NCBI GenBank assembly: GCA_030428945.1
Contig: JAUIEC010000023.1
Span: 1 to 42,274, forward strand
Source: Phycisphaerae bacterium
Lineage (GTDB): Bacteria > Planctomycetota > Phycisphaerae > UBA1845 > Fen-1342
Direction of reading: 5' to 3'
Length of the DNA: 42,274 bases
The translations under genes were made by a program, and so were the position numbers. This document shows positions 36,271 through 42,274 of the stretch, piece after piece; position 1 is the first letter of the stretch; the number at the start of each line of letters is the position of its first letter. The notes beneath the pieces are model-generated. The model had not been told where the DNA came from. It saw nothing but the letters and a program-made list of their open reading frames with translations, and ran no database searches.

Positions 36271-37296
36271 TCACGTTGCAGCCAAGGTGAGCAACTTCGC
36301 CGCCGCGACATCGGACTCGGCTCGCTCGCCCGCGAACGCGGATTGCTGCGACAGCCGCGTCAACGCATCAACGAGGTTGAACAGCGTGAATCCGCCACTC
36401 GCCCTGGCCAGCTCGAGCGACTGCTTCGCCACCTTGCGACGGATGCCGTGATCACGCAGCATCTTCAGCACCACTTCTTCATCGGTGCCGACCTGAGTCT
36501 TCATTGCTGCCGCAATCTGCTTCGCAAACGCGTCGCGACGCTTGTCACGCTTCTCAACGAGTTGCTCGATCATCGTTCGGATCACCGGCAGAGCGTCCCG
36601 AACGTTGGACGTGTGCCTGCGGCTGAACTCGACCACGTCAGTCGCGTCCCAGACGATGTGGTTCTGGCAAACCTTCTGGAACCAGAACGACTGAATGCCG
36701 ACGGTACGGGCCCCGACCTCGCTGTTCCACAGGAAGAAGCCGGGCGCGAACACTTCGCTCTTGATCTCGACCCAACCGGTCGGGTCGATCAGGAAGACGA
36801 ACATGTCCTGCTCGCCGCAATACAGTCCGCTGCCGCCGCCCGCTGCCTCCTGCGGCGGGCGGAAGTCGGTCGCGAACTCGCGAACGAGCGAGAGCAGCTC
36901 GCTGTTCTGCAGCCGCGTGTAGCTGGCCGGGTGGATGGCTCGTACACGCTCGGGCGAGGCGTAGACCTGCAACGGCTTGCTGCCGTCGGGCAGCGTCTCG
37001 GCGAAGGCCTGGGCGGACGTGCCGGGCCGCAGGCGGTTCATCGTGGCCGCATTCACCCCGGCCAGGCCACAGAGCTGGCTAAACGACCAGGCGTTGAGCT
37101 GCGGTGTCGCGACCGGCAAGTCGAGAGCAAGTCCGTCGTCCATCGGCGTCGGTACCAGGTCCTGCGGCAATCGCCAGTGCTCGGTCGAGGACTCGGCCTC
37201 GCTGCGGCAGTGATCCCAGAGAGCCTGGAAGCTGGGGAAGTGCTCGTCGGGCGAGCGGCGGATCAGTTCGGTGTGGGCTCTCATCAAGGTGCTCAT
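36271..37296 (-). CDS. DUF932 family protein
   Basis: The 341-residue protein has the DUF932 plan, a phage- and plasmid-associated family. Visible segments are WSFSQLCGLAGVNAATMNRL, YTRLQNSELL, then GLYCGEQDMFVFLIDP, GFFLWNSEVGARTVGIQSF and WFQKVCQNHIVWDA. The C-terminus is helical and charged. The biochemical role of the family is not established; it commonly occurs beside replication and recombination genes of mobile elements. Its ATG overlaps the end of the small upstream gene by four bases. It appears full length with no disruption. Confidence 0.85.
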   Translation of the reverse strand: MSTLMRAHTELIRRSPDEHFPSFQALWDHCRSEAESSTEHWRLPQDLVPTPMDDGLALDLPVATPQLNAWSFSQLCGLAGVNAATMNRLRPGTSAQAFAETLPDGSKPLQVYASPERVRAIHPASYTRLQNSELLSLVREFATDFRPPQEAAGGGSGLYCGEQDMFVFLIDPTGWVEIKSEVFAPGFFLWNSEVGARTVGIQSFWFQKVCQNHIVWDATDVVEFSRRHTSNVRDALPVIRTMIEQLVEKRDKRRDAFAKQIAAAMKTQVGTDEEVVLKMLRDHGIRRKVAKQSLELARASGGFTLFNLVDALTRLSQQSAFAGERAESDVAAAKLLTLAAT

Positions 37297-37499
37297 GCGA
37301 GTCTCCTTGCGTGGTTGGTGGTTTCAGACAGCAGGTCGATGTGATCGACGTGCTCGCCGTGGATCGCGAGGCTGCGGTTGATCGCGGCCAGGTGATCGAG
37401 CAGGATCGGTTGATCGAGTTCAGGGTGGTTGATGCGGGGATCGCTGCAGAACAGCAGGTGACGGTCGGAGGATGGAACTTCATTAAGGCGGACAAACAT
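37293..37499 (-). CDS. Small protein translationally coupled to the DUF932 gene
   Basis: From the ATG at 37499, with AAGGAG 6 bases upstream, this frame encodes 68 residues (MFVRLNEVPSSDRHLLFCSD, then ending SETTNHARRLA). A longer frame to 37550 is open but lacks the ribosome site. The four-base overlap with the DUF932 gene argues for a real, co-translated product. No domain is recognised. Confidence 0.6.
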   Translation of the reverse strand: MFVRLNEVPSSDRHLLFCSDPRINHPELDQPILLDHLAAINRSLAIHGEHVDHIDLLSETTNHARRLA

Positions 37500-37605
37500 G
37501 ACGTACTCCTTCTTTTGAGCCGAGTCTGACAAGAGCTCGACTATCAACAACTGGATTGAGTTAGACTGGTGGCGCGAACAGAGTGGCCAACGGGAGCGAC
37601 CGGCG

Positions 37606-38112
37606 ATGAGGCCAATTCCACATCAACCAAACGTGCGATTGGCCTTCTATCGGTTCTTCACATGCGATGACGTGCGGAAGCAACTTCGGCTTGAGTGGAA
37701 GAACCCAGACGAAGCCGACGTCGTTGTTGAGGTTGAGTGCATTCCCGACAGCATCGGCTTGAATGGCACCAGGATCCTCGAACAGGTGTCGCAACGGGAC
37801 TTAGTGCTGGACCTGGCGAAGCTGCTAGCGGACACAGAGGAGGACGGGCCGCTGATCCATACGCAAGGCGGCCCGGAGGAAGGCGACGTCGACTGGCTCT
37901 TGCAGGACTACTACGGCGAAACCGGTTTACCGAAGTTTGAGACGGAGTTGCTTCAGTTCTGTTGGTGTCGCGACGGCCAGCGTGCCTCGTTCGGCGAGAG
38001 CCTTCTGGCGTTGGGGATGCCGCGAATCAGGCGATGCTTCGAACGATACGGCACGCTAGACCATGCAGAGTTGATTCACTTCGTGCATTACGAGGGCCCT
38101 GGACCTGATTAG
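37606..38112 (+). CDS. Hypothetical protein, function unknown
   Basis: The 168-residue acidic protein starts at an ATG about 10 bases after GGGAG. It has no signal peptide or membrane segment. Distinct parts are LAFYRFFTCDDVRKQLRLEW, then VEVECIPDSIGL, and RASFGESLLALGMPRIRRCF. No known family was recognised. It diverges from the small DUF932 partner and ends convergent with the ADP-ribosyltransferase-like gene. Codon use matches its neighbours. Confidence 0.55.
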   Translation: MRPIPHQPNVRLAFYRFFTCDDVRKQLRLEWKNPDEADVVVEVECIPDSIGLNGTRILEQVSQRDLVLDLAKLLADTEEDGPLIHTQGGPEEGDVDWLLQDYYGETGLPKFETELLQFCWCRDGQRASFGESLLALGMPRIRRCFERYGTLDHAELIHFVHYEGPGPD

Positions 38113-38130
38113 AATCGCTCTGCGATCTGA

Positions 38131-38153
38131 GCACCTAAGCGACCAGAAGGTGC
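38131..38153. terminator. Weak hairpin between convergent genes
   Basis: GCACCT and AGGTGC are separated by 11 bases, between the stops of the 37606 gene and the minus-strand gene ending at 38191. The stem is short and lacks a T-run, so the role is tentative. Confidence 0.25.
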
Positions 38154-38190
38154 CATCAAGAGTGGGGGCCTCCGTTCAGGACGACGACAG

Positions 38191-38622
38191 CTAAACCCTC
38201 AGAGTAATGTAACGCAGGGAGCGGTAGGGTTCACCGACCGATTGCCCCCCTGCTGTTCGGTTGCAGCAACACCTCAGGTGGCAGGTAGGGCTGGCTAGAT
38301 GCATGTGCTCGCTCGGGCCACCTACCGCAGCGACACGGTCCTGGTCATCGCCCTGCAGTCCAGGCAACAGGCGAGCCAAGTAGTCTTCGTCAAGCAACAG
38401 GCGTGCTGGGTTCACGTCCACTTCCACAATTAGTAAGTCGCCACCATGCCGCTCCGCAGCCTTGACCGCGTAACGGCATGGCAGAGCGTCTGCCAGGTAG
38501 ACGTACGGACGCGACAGCAGCTGACCGTCGTAGGTGCAGTGCCCCGTCGCCGTTCTGGGTAGCAGTCCGTGCTGCTCAATCTCAGCCTGAAAGACGGTGC
38601 TTGTTCCGTGCAGAAGCCTCAT
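38191..38622 (-). CDS. Candidate ADP-ribosyltransferase/RNA 2'-phosphotransferase-fold protein
   Basis: The 143-residue protein opens MRLLHGTSTVFQAEIEQHGL, the HGT block of the ADP-ribosyltransferase fold with H5. It continues RPYVYLADALPCRYAVKAA, giving the central Tyr and helix, then DLLIVEVDVNPARLLLDEDY. The spacing is close to short ART-like proteins of phages and bacterial toxins and to KptA/Tpt1 relatives. A clear catalytic Glu cannot be assigned by eye. The C-terminus is Cys-rich (CHLRCCC) and may be degenerate. A coiled-coil gene lies 33 bases upstream on the same strand. Toxin, defence effector or RNA-modifying roles are all possible. Confidence 0.5.
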   Translation of the reverse strand: MRLLHGTSTVFQAEIEQHGLLPRTATGHCTYDGQLLSRPYVYLADALPCRYAVKAAERHGGDLLIVEVDVNPARLLLDEDYLARLLPGLQGDDQDRVAAVGGPSEHMHLASPTCHLRCCCNRTAGGQSVGEPYRSLRYITLRV

Positions 38623-38655
38623 CTTTGTCGCCTGCAGGTTTATTCCAGTGATGTG

Positions 38656-38874
38656 CTATCCACGTGCAGCTTCCAACTCAGCACGCAATCGGTTGATCTC
38701 AGCCTGTGCGATGGCCTGGTTGCGTTCGCGTTCTTCGGCCTCAAGTCGATGCACAAGCTGCACCGCGGCTTCCACGCCGTTCGCCAAAGCGCTTACCTGT
38801 TCGCGTAGTTCCTGAAGCGTCTTGCTTTCTGTACGTTCACAGTCCACCTTCCTGTTTGTTTTTTCGTTGCGCAA
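38656..38874 (-). CDS. Small coiled-coil protein upstream of the ART-like gene
   Basis: This 72-residue frame starts at a TTG with no strong ribosome site. Most of it is a heptad-like helix rich in Glu, Arg, Leu and Ala (TLQELREQVSALANGVEAAV, then RLEAEERERNQAIA), consistent with a coiled coil. Position, size and strand suggest it is the partner of the ART-like gene 33 bases downstream, perhaps as an antitoxin-like or scaffold protein. The start could be internal. Confidence 0.4.
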   Translation of the reverse strand: MRNEKTNRKVDCERTESKTLQELREQVSALANGVEAAVQLVHRLEAEERERNQAIAQAEINRLRAELEAARG

Positions 38875-38911
38875 TCCAATCGGTCCTGGTGATTCTCAAA
38901 AATGCATCGCG

Positions 38912-39655
38912 TTACGGGTGCGTACATTTCCACTGCCAGAACAACAGGTGTTTCTTGATGTCGCTGTCGTCCTGATTGGCCTTCCGTCGCTTCTCAAGGT
39001 TCTCTTCCGTCCACTCCCGCATGCGTTGTGGCGTCACGACCGGTGCGAAGAGCTGGTGGGCATAGACGCCGATGAAGACTTCGGTGCCCTTGCTGTTCAT
39101 GTCCTGTCCCAAGCAGATGCGGTCCTGCTGTTCCAGGTGTCGCAGTGCTGCCTGTATTCGCTTCCTGCCCATCCCCAAGTCTTTCATCATCAGGTTTTGA
39201 CGTACTCGGGCTGTGCAGAAGAAGCCATCCGACTTCATCACAGCACGCACTGCCTTGATGTGGTCGAACTTGGACACAAGCCAGTACATGACGGCTATTT
39301 GTGGAACAAGGCAGGGCGTCATCTCTCGTGCCTTCGGCAGCGTGACGTTCGGATCGAGTGGCCTGAGCTTGCTGCTCTGCCTTGTTGCGGGTCTGCTGTT
39401 AGCAGCCGGGTGCAGCTTCAGATCAGGCTTGTCCCAGACAACTCTGACTTCGCTAGCAGACATACCTGCCACGCACGTTCGGCAGACACGTAGTTGGTCC
39501 ATCTCAGAGGAATAGACTGCTGTGCCTTCAGCCATCTTGCTGCACATCGGGTTGATGGGTGCCTGCCAGCAGTGCCGGTGCCTGTCGTACTCCGAAGCAG
39601 GAACTACGCGGTTTGACTTTGGCTCTGGAGATGTGTTATTCATGACCTTGCTCAC
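38912..39655 (-). CDS. Zinc-ribbon and winged-helix protein, possible element regulator or replication protein
   Basis: The 247-residue frame starts at a GTG (39655) or an ATG four codons later. C29, C38, C58 and C61 could bind zinc. Residues about 120-185 look like a winged helix (VMYWLVSKFDHIKAVRAVMK, then MGRKRIQAALRHLEQQDRI), similar to phage replication or regulatory proteins. The C-terminus is charged (EENLEKRRKANQDDSDIKK). No primase or helicase motif is visible. It is preceded by a strongly structured intergenic region, which may be its operator, an origin, or an RNA. Confidence 0.55.
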   Translation of the reverse strand: MSKVMNNTSPEPKSNRVVPASEYDRHRHCWQAPINPMCSKMAEGTAVYSSEMDQLRVCRTCVAGMSASEVRVVWDKPDLKLHPAANSRPATRQSSKLRPLDPNVTLPKAREMTPCLVPQIAVMYWLVSKFDHIKAVRAVMKSDGFFCTARVRQNLMMKDLGMGRKRIQAALRHLEQQDRICLGQDMNSKGTEVFIGVYAHQLFAPVVTPQRMREWTEENLEKRRKANQDDSDIKKHLLFWQWKCTHP

Positions 39656-39662
39656 TTTTCAG

Positions 39663-39706
39663 GCCCAGCAGCTTTTGTGACGACTAGCTGCTGGGCTCTC
39701 TTTTTT
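39663..39706 (+). terminator. Rho-independent terminator-like hairpin, plus orientation
   Basis: GCCCAGCAGCT (39663-39673) pairs perfectly with AGCTGCTGGGC (39686-39696) around a 12-base loop, then TCTC and six T residues follow. This is a canonical intrinsic terminator for plus-strand transcription, but no plus-strand gene is known nearby. It may end an unannotated RNA starting to its left, or act as a leader hairpin in the minus-strand gene beginning at 39655. Confidence 0.6.
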
Positions 39707-39762
39707 ATCGCAGGCCAGAGTGCCGACAAAATCGAGGTCAGCATTTTTTTCTTCTCTTAGTT

Positions 39763-39805
39763 GGGGGCGGCGGGGCGAGCGTTAGCGACGCCCCTGCCCG
39801 CCCCC
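39763..39805. repeat. GC-rich 14-pair palindrome
   Basis: GGGGGCGG and CCGCCCCC pair at the outer stem, and GGGGCG with CGCCCC at the inner stem, with a small internal loop. The apical loop contains AGCGTTAGCGA. It has the form of a REP-like intergenic palindrome. Confidence 0.6.
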
Positions 39806-39862
39806 TGTTTATACTCCTACGGAGTACTTGTTTATATGCTGCTCTCCCAGAGTCGCAGTACG

Positions 39863-39937
39863 GACTCTACTGCAGCTGTAGGATCACAGTAGAACTGGCC
39901 GTCCTAGACTCTGCTGCGACTGTGGGATCGCAGCACA
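39863..39937. repeat. Two 31-base direct repeats, each with an internal hairpin
   Basis: The copies at 39863-39893 and 39907-39937 agree at 24 of 31 positions. Both fold: CTACTG/CAGTAG in the first and TGCTGCG/CGCAGCA in the second. One stem pair changes from A-T to G-C on both sides, a compensatory change that supports a conserved structure over chance similarity. Confidence 0.6.
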
Positions 39938-39969
39938 CTCCCCACCGCCCACTCTGTTATTCCAACGCG

Positions 39970-40635
39970 TTAGCCGAAGTAGTGGGCCTCCACTGCTGCA
40001 CAGGCATCAGCCACCAGCTGCGGACGGCGTCGCAGGTAGGCGTCAGTCACTCCACCGACACTGTGACCTGCCAGCATCCGCACTTCGTCCATCGTCGCGT
40101 CAGCAGCTGCCGACAACGTGCCGTCACGCAGCTGGGCGAACTGCACGCCTTCGCAGCCTGCAGCAGTTGCTATGCGTCTCCAGTGTCGCGTGATGTGGTT
40201 GGCGTTGTACCCGTTGCCGTCCTTGTTCTTCAGCAGCGTGTCCAGGTGGTGCGGTTCAGCTTGCAGGTAGTCGTTGATGGCGTCCACCGTTCTCCTCCAC
40301 AAAACACCAACGCGTGCCACGCCCGTCTTCGATCTGCGACTGACGAACGTGCCCTGCTCCAGGTTCAGTTCGTCCTTCCGCACCTGTGCCAGTTCGCCTG
40401 GATACAACGCAAGGTTCAGACTCAGCAGCACGCATGCCTTCCACTTCACATCAGCTTCAGCCAGGATGGCGTGCAGGTCTTCGCGTGCGATCGGTCGCGG
40501 GTCCACACGTTCCTTCTTGTCACGCTCCAGGACTCGCAGAACGCCAGCACCTTGCGGCAGCGGTCTGTGTCCTTCTTCTGTTTCAGCACTGCGTCCAGGA
40601 TGCTCCGCACCGTACTGATGCGATGGTTTCGCCAC
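39970..40635 (-). CDS. Tyrosine recombinase (integrase), C-terminal catalytic half, out of frame with its N-terminus
   Basis: The true protein sequence starts at LERDKKERVDPRPIAREDL (base 40530); the first 35 codons of this frame are spurious. Catalytic features in this half's numbering are K103 (SRRSKTGVARV), Q168-L-R170, H191 (LAGHS) and nucleophile Y200 (TDAYLRR). Two canonical residues are replaced: box I reads LYPGEL instead of RRGEL, and the first His is Gln. I recall the same pattern (PxE and EQIRD) in other planctomycete recombinases, so it may be a family trait, not decay. The other half lies upstream in a different frame. It is the likely integrase of the island and lies about 80 bases from attR. 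Confidence 0.8.
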   Translation of the reverse strand: MAKPSHQYGAEHPGRSAETEEGHRPLPQGAGVLRVLERDKKERVDPRPIAREDLHAILAEADVKWKACVLLSLNLALYPGELAQVRKDELNLEQGTFVSRRSKTGVARVGVLWRRTVDAINDYLQAEPHHLDTLLKNKDGNGYNANHITRHWRRIATAAGCEGVQFAQLRDGTLSAAADATMDEVRMLAGHSVGGVTDAYLRRRPQLVADACAAVEAHYFG

Positions 40636-41270
40636 GTCCCACTGCGTCCCTGGCCTTGGACTTCCAGGACGTTGTCGTAGCGTCGCACATCGTCCTGGCT
40701 GACCTCGGCCAGCGTCGCCTTGCCTGTCGCGTCAGCGAATTGCCGCCACTGCTGCCGCTGCTTCCTCAGCCATTCCTTCGTCAGTTTCTTCCTGCGTGAC
40801 GTGTACGCGTCCCAGACCTGATCGAACGTCAGCGACTCTTCCAGGGGCGTCAGGTCGTCCAGGCGTGCGATGCGGGGTTCACCGACGCGTCGGGCGAAGT
40901 CGGCAGGGCCAGCGTGCAGACGTCGCTTCACTTCCAGCCAGAAGGCGTCTTCATCGACGTCGTGCAACGTGACGGTGGTGGGTTCGTTGCTGCCCGACGC
41001 TGCCAGGATGTCCCAGTAGTCGGGGCGTGACATGTCCAGCGTGTGCGTTGAGCGCAACTGCACCGTCTCACCCTTCTCCGCAGCCTGCCACGCCTTGTAC
41101 CTGGACACAGCTTCAACGATGTCGGCACCGAAGAACTTCTTCTTCGTACGTGACAGTCGCGTGTAGTGCTGGCCTGTGGATCTGTCGATCATCAGACCGA
41201 CGACGGGCGTGTGCGTGACGGGGTCGATGGCGTACTTGGCAGCCTTCCCTGGCCGTCGTTTGCCTGTCAC
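40446..41270 (-). CDS. Tyrosine recombinase (integrase), N-terminal half, ends by frameshift
   Basis: The start is the ATG at 41270. Genuine integrase sequence runs to about E246-S247 (AVLKQKKDTDRCRKVLAFCE), after which the frame becomes unrelated. It contains an N-terminal basic domain (KRRPGKAAKYAID, then STGQHYTRLSRTKKKFFG) and a SAM-like core-binding domain (LTFDQVWDAYTSRRKKLTKE, then VRRYDNVLEVQGQGRSGTWR). A one-base loss near 40530 (GAGTCCTGG in the coding strand) explains the shift; restoring it gives about 433 residues joined to the catalytic half. It could be decay, a sequencing error or a programmed -1 frameshift, although no classical slippery site is visible. Confidence 0.8.
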   Translation of the reverse strand: MTGKRRPGKAAKYAIDPVTHTPVVGLMIDRSTGQHYTRLSRTKKKFFGADIVEAVSRYKAWQAAEKGETVQLRSTHTLDMSRPDYWDILAASGSNEPTTVTLHDVDEDAFWLEVKRRLHAGPADFARRVGEPRIARLDDLTPLEESLTFDQVWDAYTSRRKKLTKEWLRKQRQQWRQFADATGKATLAEVSQDDVRRYDNVLEVQGQGRSGTWRNHRISTVRSILDAVLKQKKDTDRCRKVLAFCESWSVTRRNVWTRDRSHAKTCTPSWLKLM

Positions 41271-41301
41271 TGGTCACCTTCCTTTCAGATGACCAGCCTA
41301 G

Positions 41302-41325
41302 GATGTGTCCAAGCATGTGTCCAGC
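41302..41325 (+). repeat. Putative integrase arm-type site, right copy
   Basis: This copy is 22/24 identical to 17821-17844 and in the same orientation. It ends 26 bases inside attR and lies between attR and the integrase start. In a circularised element the two copies would flank the att core on either side. Confidence 0.55.
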
Positions 41326-41351
41326 GATCTGCTTTTATGGACTCCCAAAGC

Positions 41352-41373
41352 AATGGAGGCGGGGGGAATCGAA
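41352..41373. repeat. Right attachment core (attR), 22-bp direct repeat
   Basis: The sequence is identical to 17742-17763 and again spells tRNA positions 54-73 on the minus strand. The bases to its right do not complete a tRNA: the expected GGGGG 5' T-stem strand is absent and no cloverleaf was found. An intact tRNA gene, if it survives, should lie further right, outside the window. Confidence 0.8.
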
Positions 41374-41883
41374 TTACACTCCCCTGCCCTTCACAAAGCC
41401 CTACAGATCGGCAAGTTAGGCGATAAACACAAAGAGATGCTGCGGTTAGCTATCTGACTCAAGATGACCACTCTTGACTATTGGTGTCGCCTCTAGACCG
41501 CTTCTGGTGGGGACCAGCTGGGGACGGCAGTGGAGTCCGCGCGAGCCTCGATGCCGTCGCAACGAACTGAGGCGTCGTAGAGTCGTGTCTACGATTCGCC
41601 GTGTTCACGAAGAATCGGGTGCAGGTTCGTATCGGGTTTGGCGCTGAAAAACAGCCCTGGCGGTAGCGCCACGGCCGAAACGGATTAGCGGGGGCCCGCT
41701 ACGCCCGCCATCGACATGACCACGAAACCAGCCCAAGACCGTCACTGGAGGCCCTGAAGGCGGTTTTCTGGATGCCAAGCAATGCTCAAACGCTATCTCT
41801 AAGCCAATGATGCCACCAGCGCCCGTCCCAGGCTTGGTGAGCCCAGGAACGCAGTAGACGGCCATCGGCCGAATAATGGCACC
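41374..41883. other. Spacer between attR and the transposase fragment
   Basis: This stretch of about 510 bases contains only one moderately long frame, 41605-41865 on the minus strand, Gly/Pro/Arg-rich and without a ribosome site. No tRNA, terminator or insertion-sequence end was recognised. Confidence 0.4.
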
Positions 41884-42201
41884 ATGCGAGGCAAGCAGGC
41901 CCTCAAGTGGACCCTGCTAAGCTGCCAGAGTTTCGCGGCCAACCAGGTCCGTCTGCAACTGTTCGCCTTGGCCTACAACCTCGGCAACTTCATGCGGCGG
42001 CTGGCGCTGCCGCGACGCGTTGCGCACTGGTCGCTGACGACGCTGCGCGAAAAGCTGATCAAGATCGGAGCGAAGGTCGTCCGGCATGCGCGATACGTCA
42101 CGTTCCAACTGGCCGAAGTCGCGGTGCCGCGTGACCTGTTCGCCGCGATCCTGGCCCGGATCGAGCGGCTGCGGGCCGGGCCACCGGTGGCGGTCGGATG
42201 A
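41884..42201 (+). pseudogene. IS1380-family transposase, C-terminal fragment
   Basis: The 105-residue frame matches the C-terminus of IS1380-family transposases: FAANQVRLQLFALAYNLGNF, then HWSLTTLREKLIKIGAKVV, RHARYVTFQLAEVAVPRDLF and a final helix. The homology already runs at the first codons, and the DDE catalytic part upstream is missing, so the gene is 5'-truncated. The ATG at 41884 is probably accidental. No terminal inverted repeat is recognisable. It lies outside the island's right boundary. Confidence 0.8.
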
Positions 42202-42274
42202 ATGGCGACCAATTCACGCCGAGCAGCGCGGATCTGATGGAAAGGAGCGCAACCGGTCTGCGCACGCCACGCCG

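Larger units (their letters stand above)
39656..39969. other. Hairpin-rich intergenic region between integrase and the winged-helix gene
   Basis: This stretch of about 310 bases has no gene but four structured elements in a row: a perfect 11-pair hairpin with a T-run, a 14-pair GC-rich hairpin, a 6-pair hairpin (TACTCC/GGAGTA at 39812-39826), and two 31-base direct repeats each able to fold. Runs of T occur at 39701-39706 and 39744-39750. Candidates are an origin of replication, the excision-control region of the island, or a small RNA. Nothing here decides among them. Confidence 0.5.
17742..41373. mobile_element. Integrated genomic island (about 23.6 kb) carrying a type I restriction-modification system
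   Basis: The boundaries are the two copies of a 22-bp direct repeat with tRNA 3'-end sequence. Just inside each end is a related 24-bp motif with two TGTGTCCA words, as expected for attP arms. A tyrosine recombinase gene lies at the right end, reading inward. The interior is mostly accessory genes: a complete type I restriction-modification operon, several extra nucleases, DUF932, transposase debris and a possible toxin-like gene. Base composition varies strongly inside, with GC-rich hsd genes next to lower-GC small genes, so the island is probably a mosaic. The integrase frameshift suggests it may no longer be able to excise by itself. Confidence 0.75.

Noticed and set aside
39663..39706. 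Terminator of the integrase transcript
   Set aside because: The integrase is on the minus strand, and in that direction the hairpin is not followed by a T-run; the signal points to plus-strand transcription.
41352..41490. A complete tRNA or tmRNA on the minus strand at attR
   Set aside because: Only the 3' 20 bases fit. The 5' T-stem strand does not pair and no anticodon arm or tmRNA 5' signature could be found. A distant GAGGCG near 41485 would give about 136 bases, too long for a tRNA.

Overview
The window looks like a chromosome segment of a high-GC member of the Planctomycetota, most likely the Phycisphaerae. The evidence is a planctomycete-type ECF sigma factor overlapping a giant Ser/Thr kinase gene, large secreted proteins ending in dockerin-like EF-hand repeats, parallel beta-helix surface proteins, and PEP-CTERM anchors. 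No rRNA, intact tRNA or CRISPR array was seen. All family names come from reading motifs; no searches were run.

Left part, about 1-17150, is host-type chromosome. It holds a truncated secreted protein with YadA-head-like glycine repeats (minus), an ECF sigma factor overlapping a 1170-residue membrane Ser/Thr kinase (plus), a polytopic protein with two zinc ribbons (plus), a phosphodiester glycosidase-family secreted protein and a 1649-residue triple beta-helix protein (both minus, both with dockerin-like ends), a second ECF sigma factor with a 27-bp tandem repeat in its N-terminal coding region (minus), and a 244-residue protein of unknown function. Several very long open frames opposite these genes are shadows created by GC-rich codon bias.

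From 17742 to 41373 lies a probable integrated genomic island of about 23.6 kb. A 22-bp direct repeat bounds it, and 20 of those bases, read on the minus strand, fit the 3' end of a tRNA (positions 54-73). Just inside each end is a 24-bp near-repeat containing paired TGTGTCCA words, as expected for integrase arm sites. A divergent tyrosine recombinase, broken by a frameshift, lies at the right end. A decayed C-terminal fragment of another integrase sits immediately outside the left end, which suggests repeated integration at one site.

The island carries a tightly packed type I restriction-modification operon: hsdM, hsdS, a gene with a FokI-like cleavage domain, an AlbA_2/RecG-like gene, and hsdR. 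Around it are further nuclease-like genes: a short PD-(D/E)XK protein, a NucS-like protein, a Cas4/RecB-like Fe-S nuclease and a DUF429 protein. It also holds a secreted protein, two PEP-CTERM proteins, a DUF932 gene with a small partner, an ADP-ribosyltransferase-fold candidate with a coiled-coil partner, a zinc-ribbon/winged-helix protein, an IS630-type fragment, and an intergenic region rich in hairpins. The contents suggest a defence island combined with plasmid- or phage-like maintenance genes. Right of the island an IS1380-family transposase survives only as its C-terminal part.

The most unusual gene is the FokI-like protein at 22807-24207. Its C-terminal half keeps the PDG...DxK layout of the FokI cleavage domain, but it sits in a type I operon beside its own complete HsdR.
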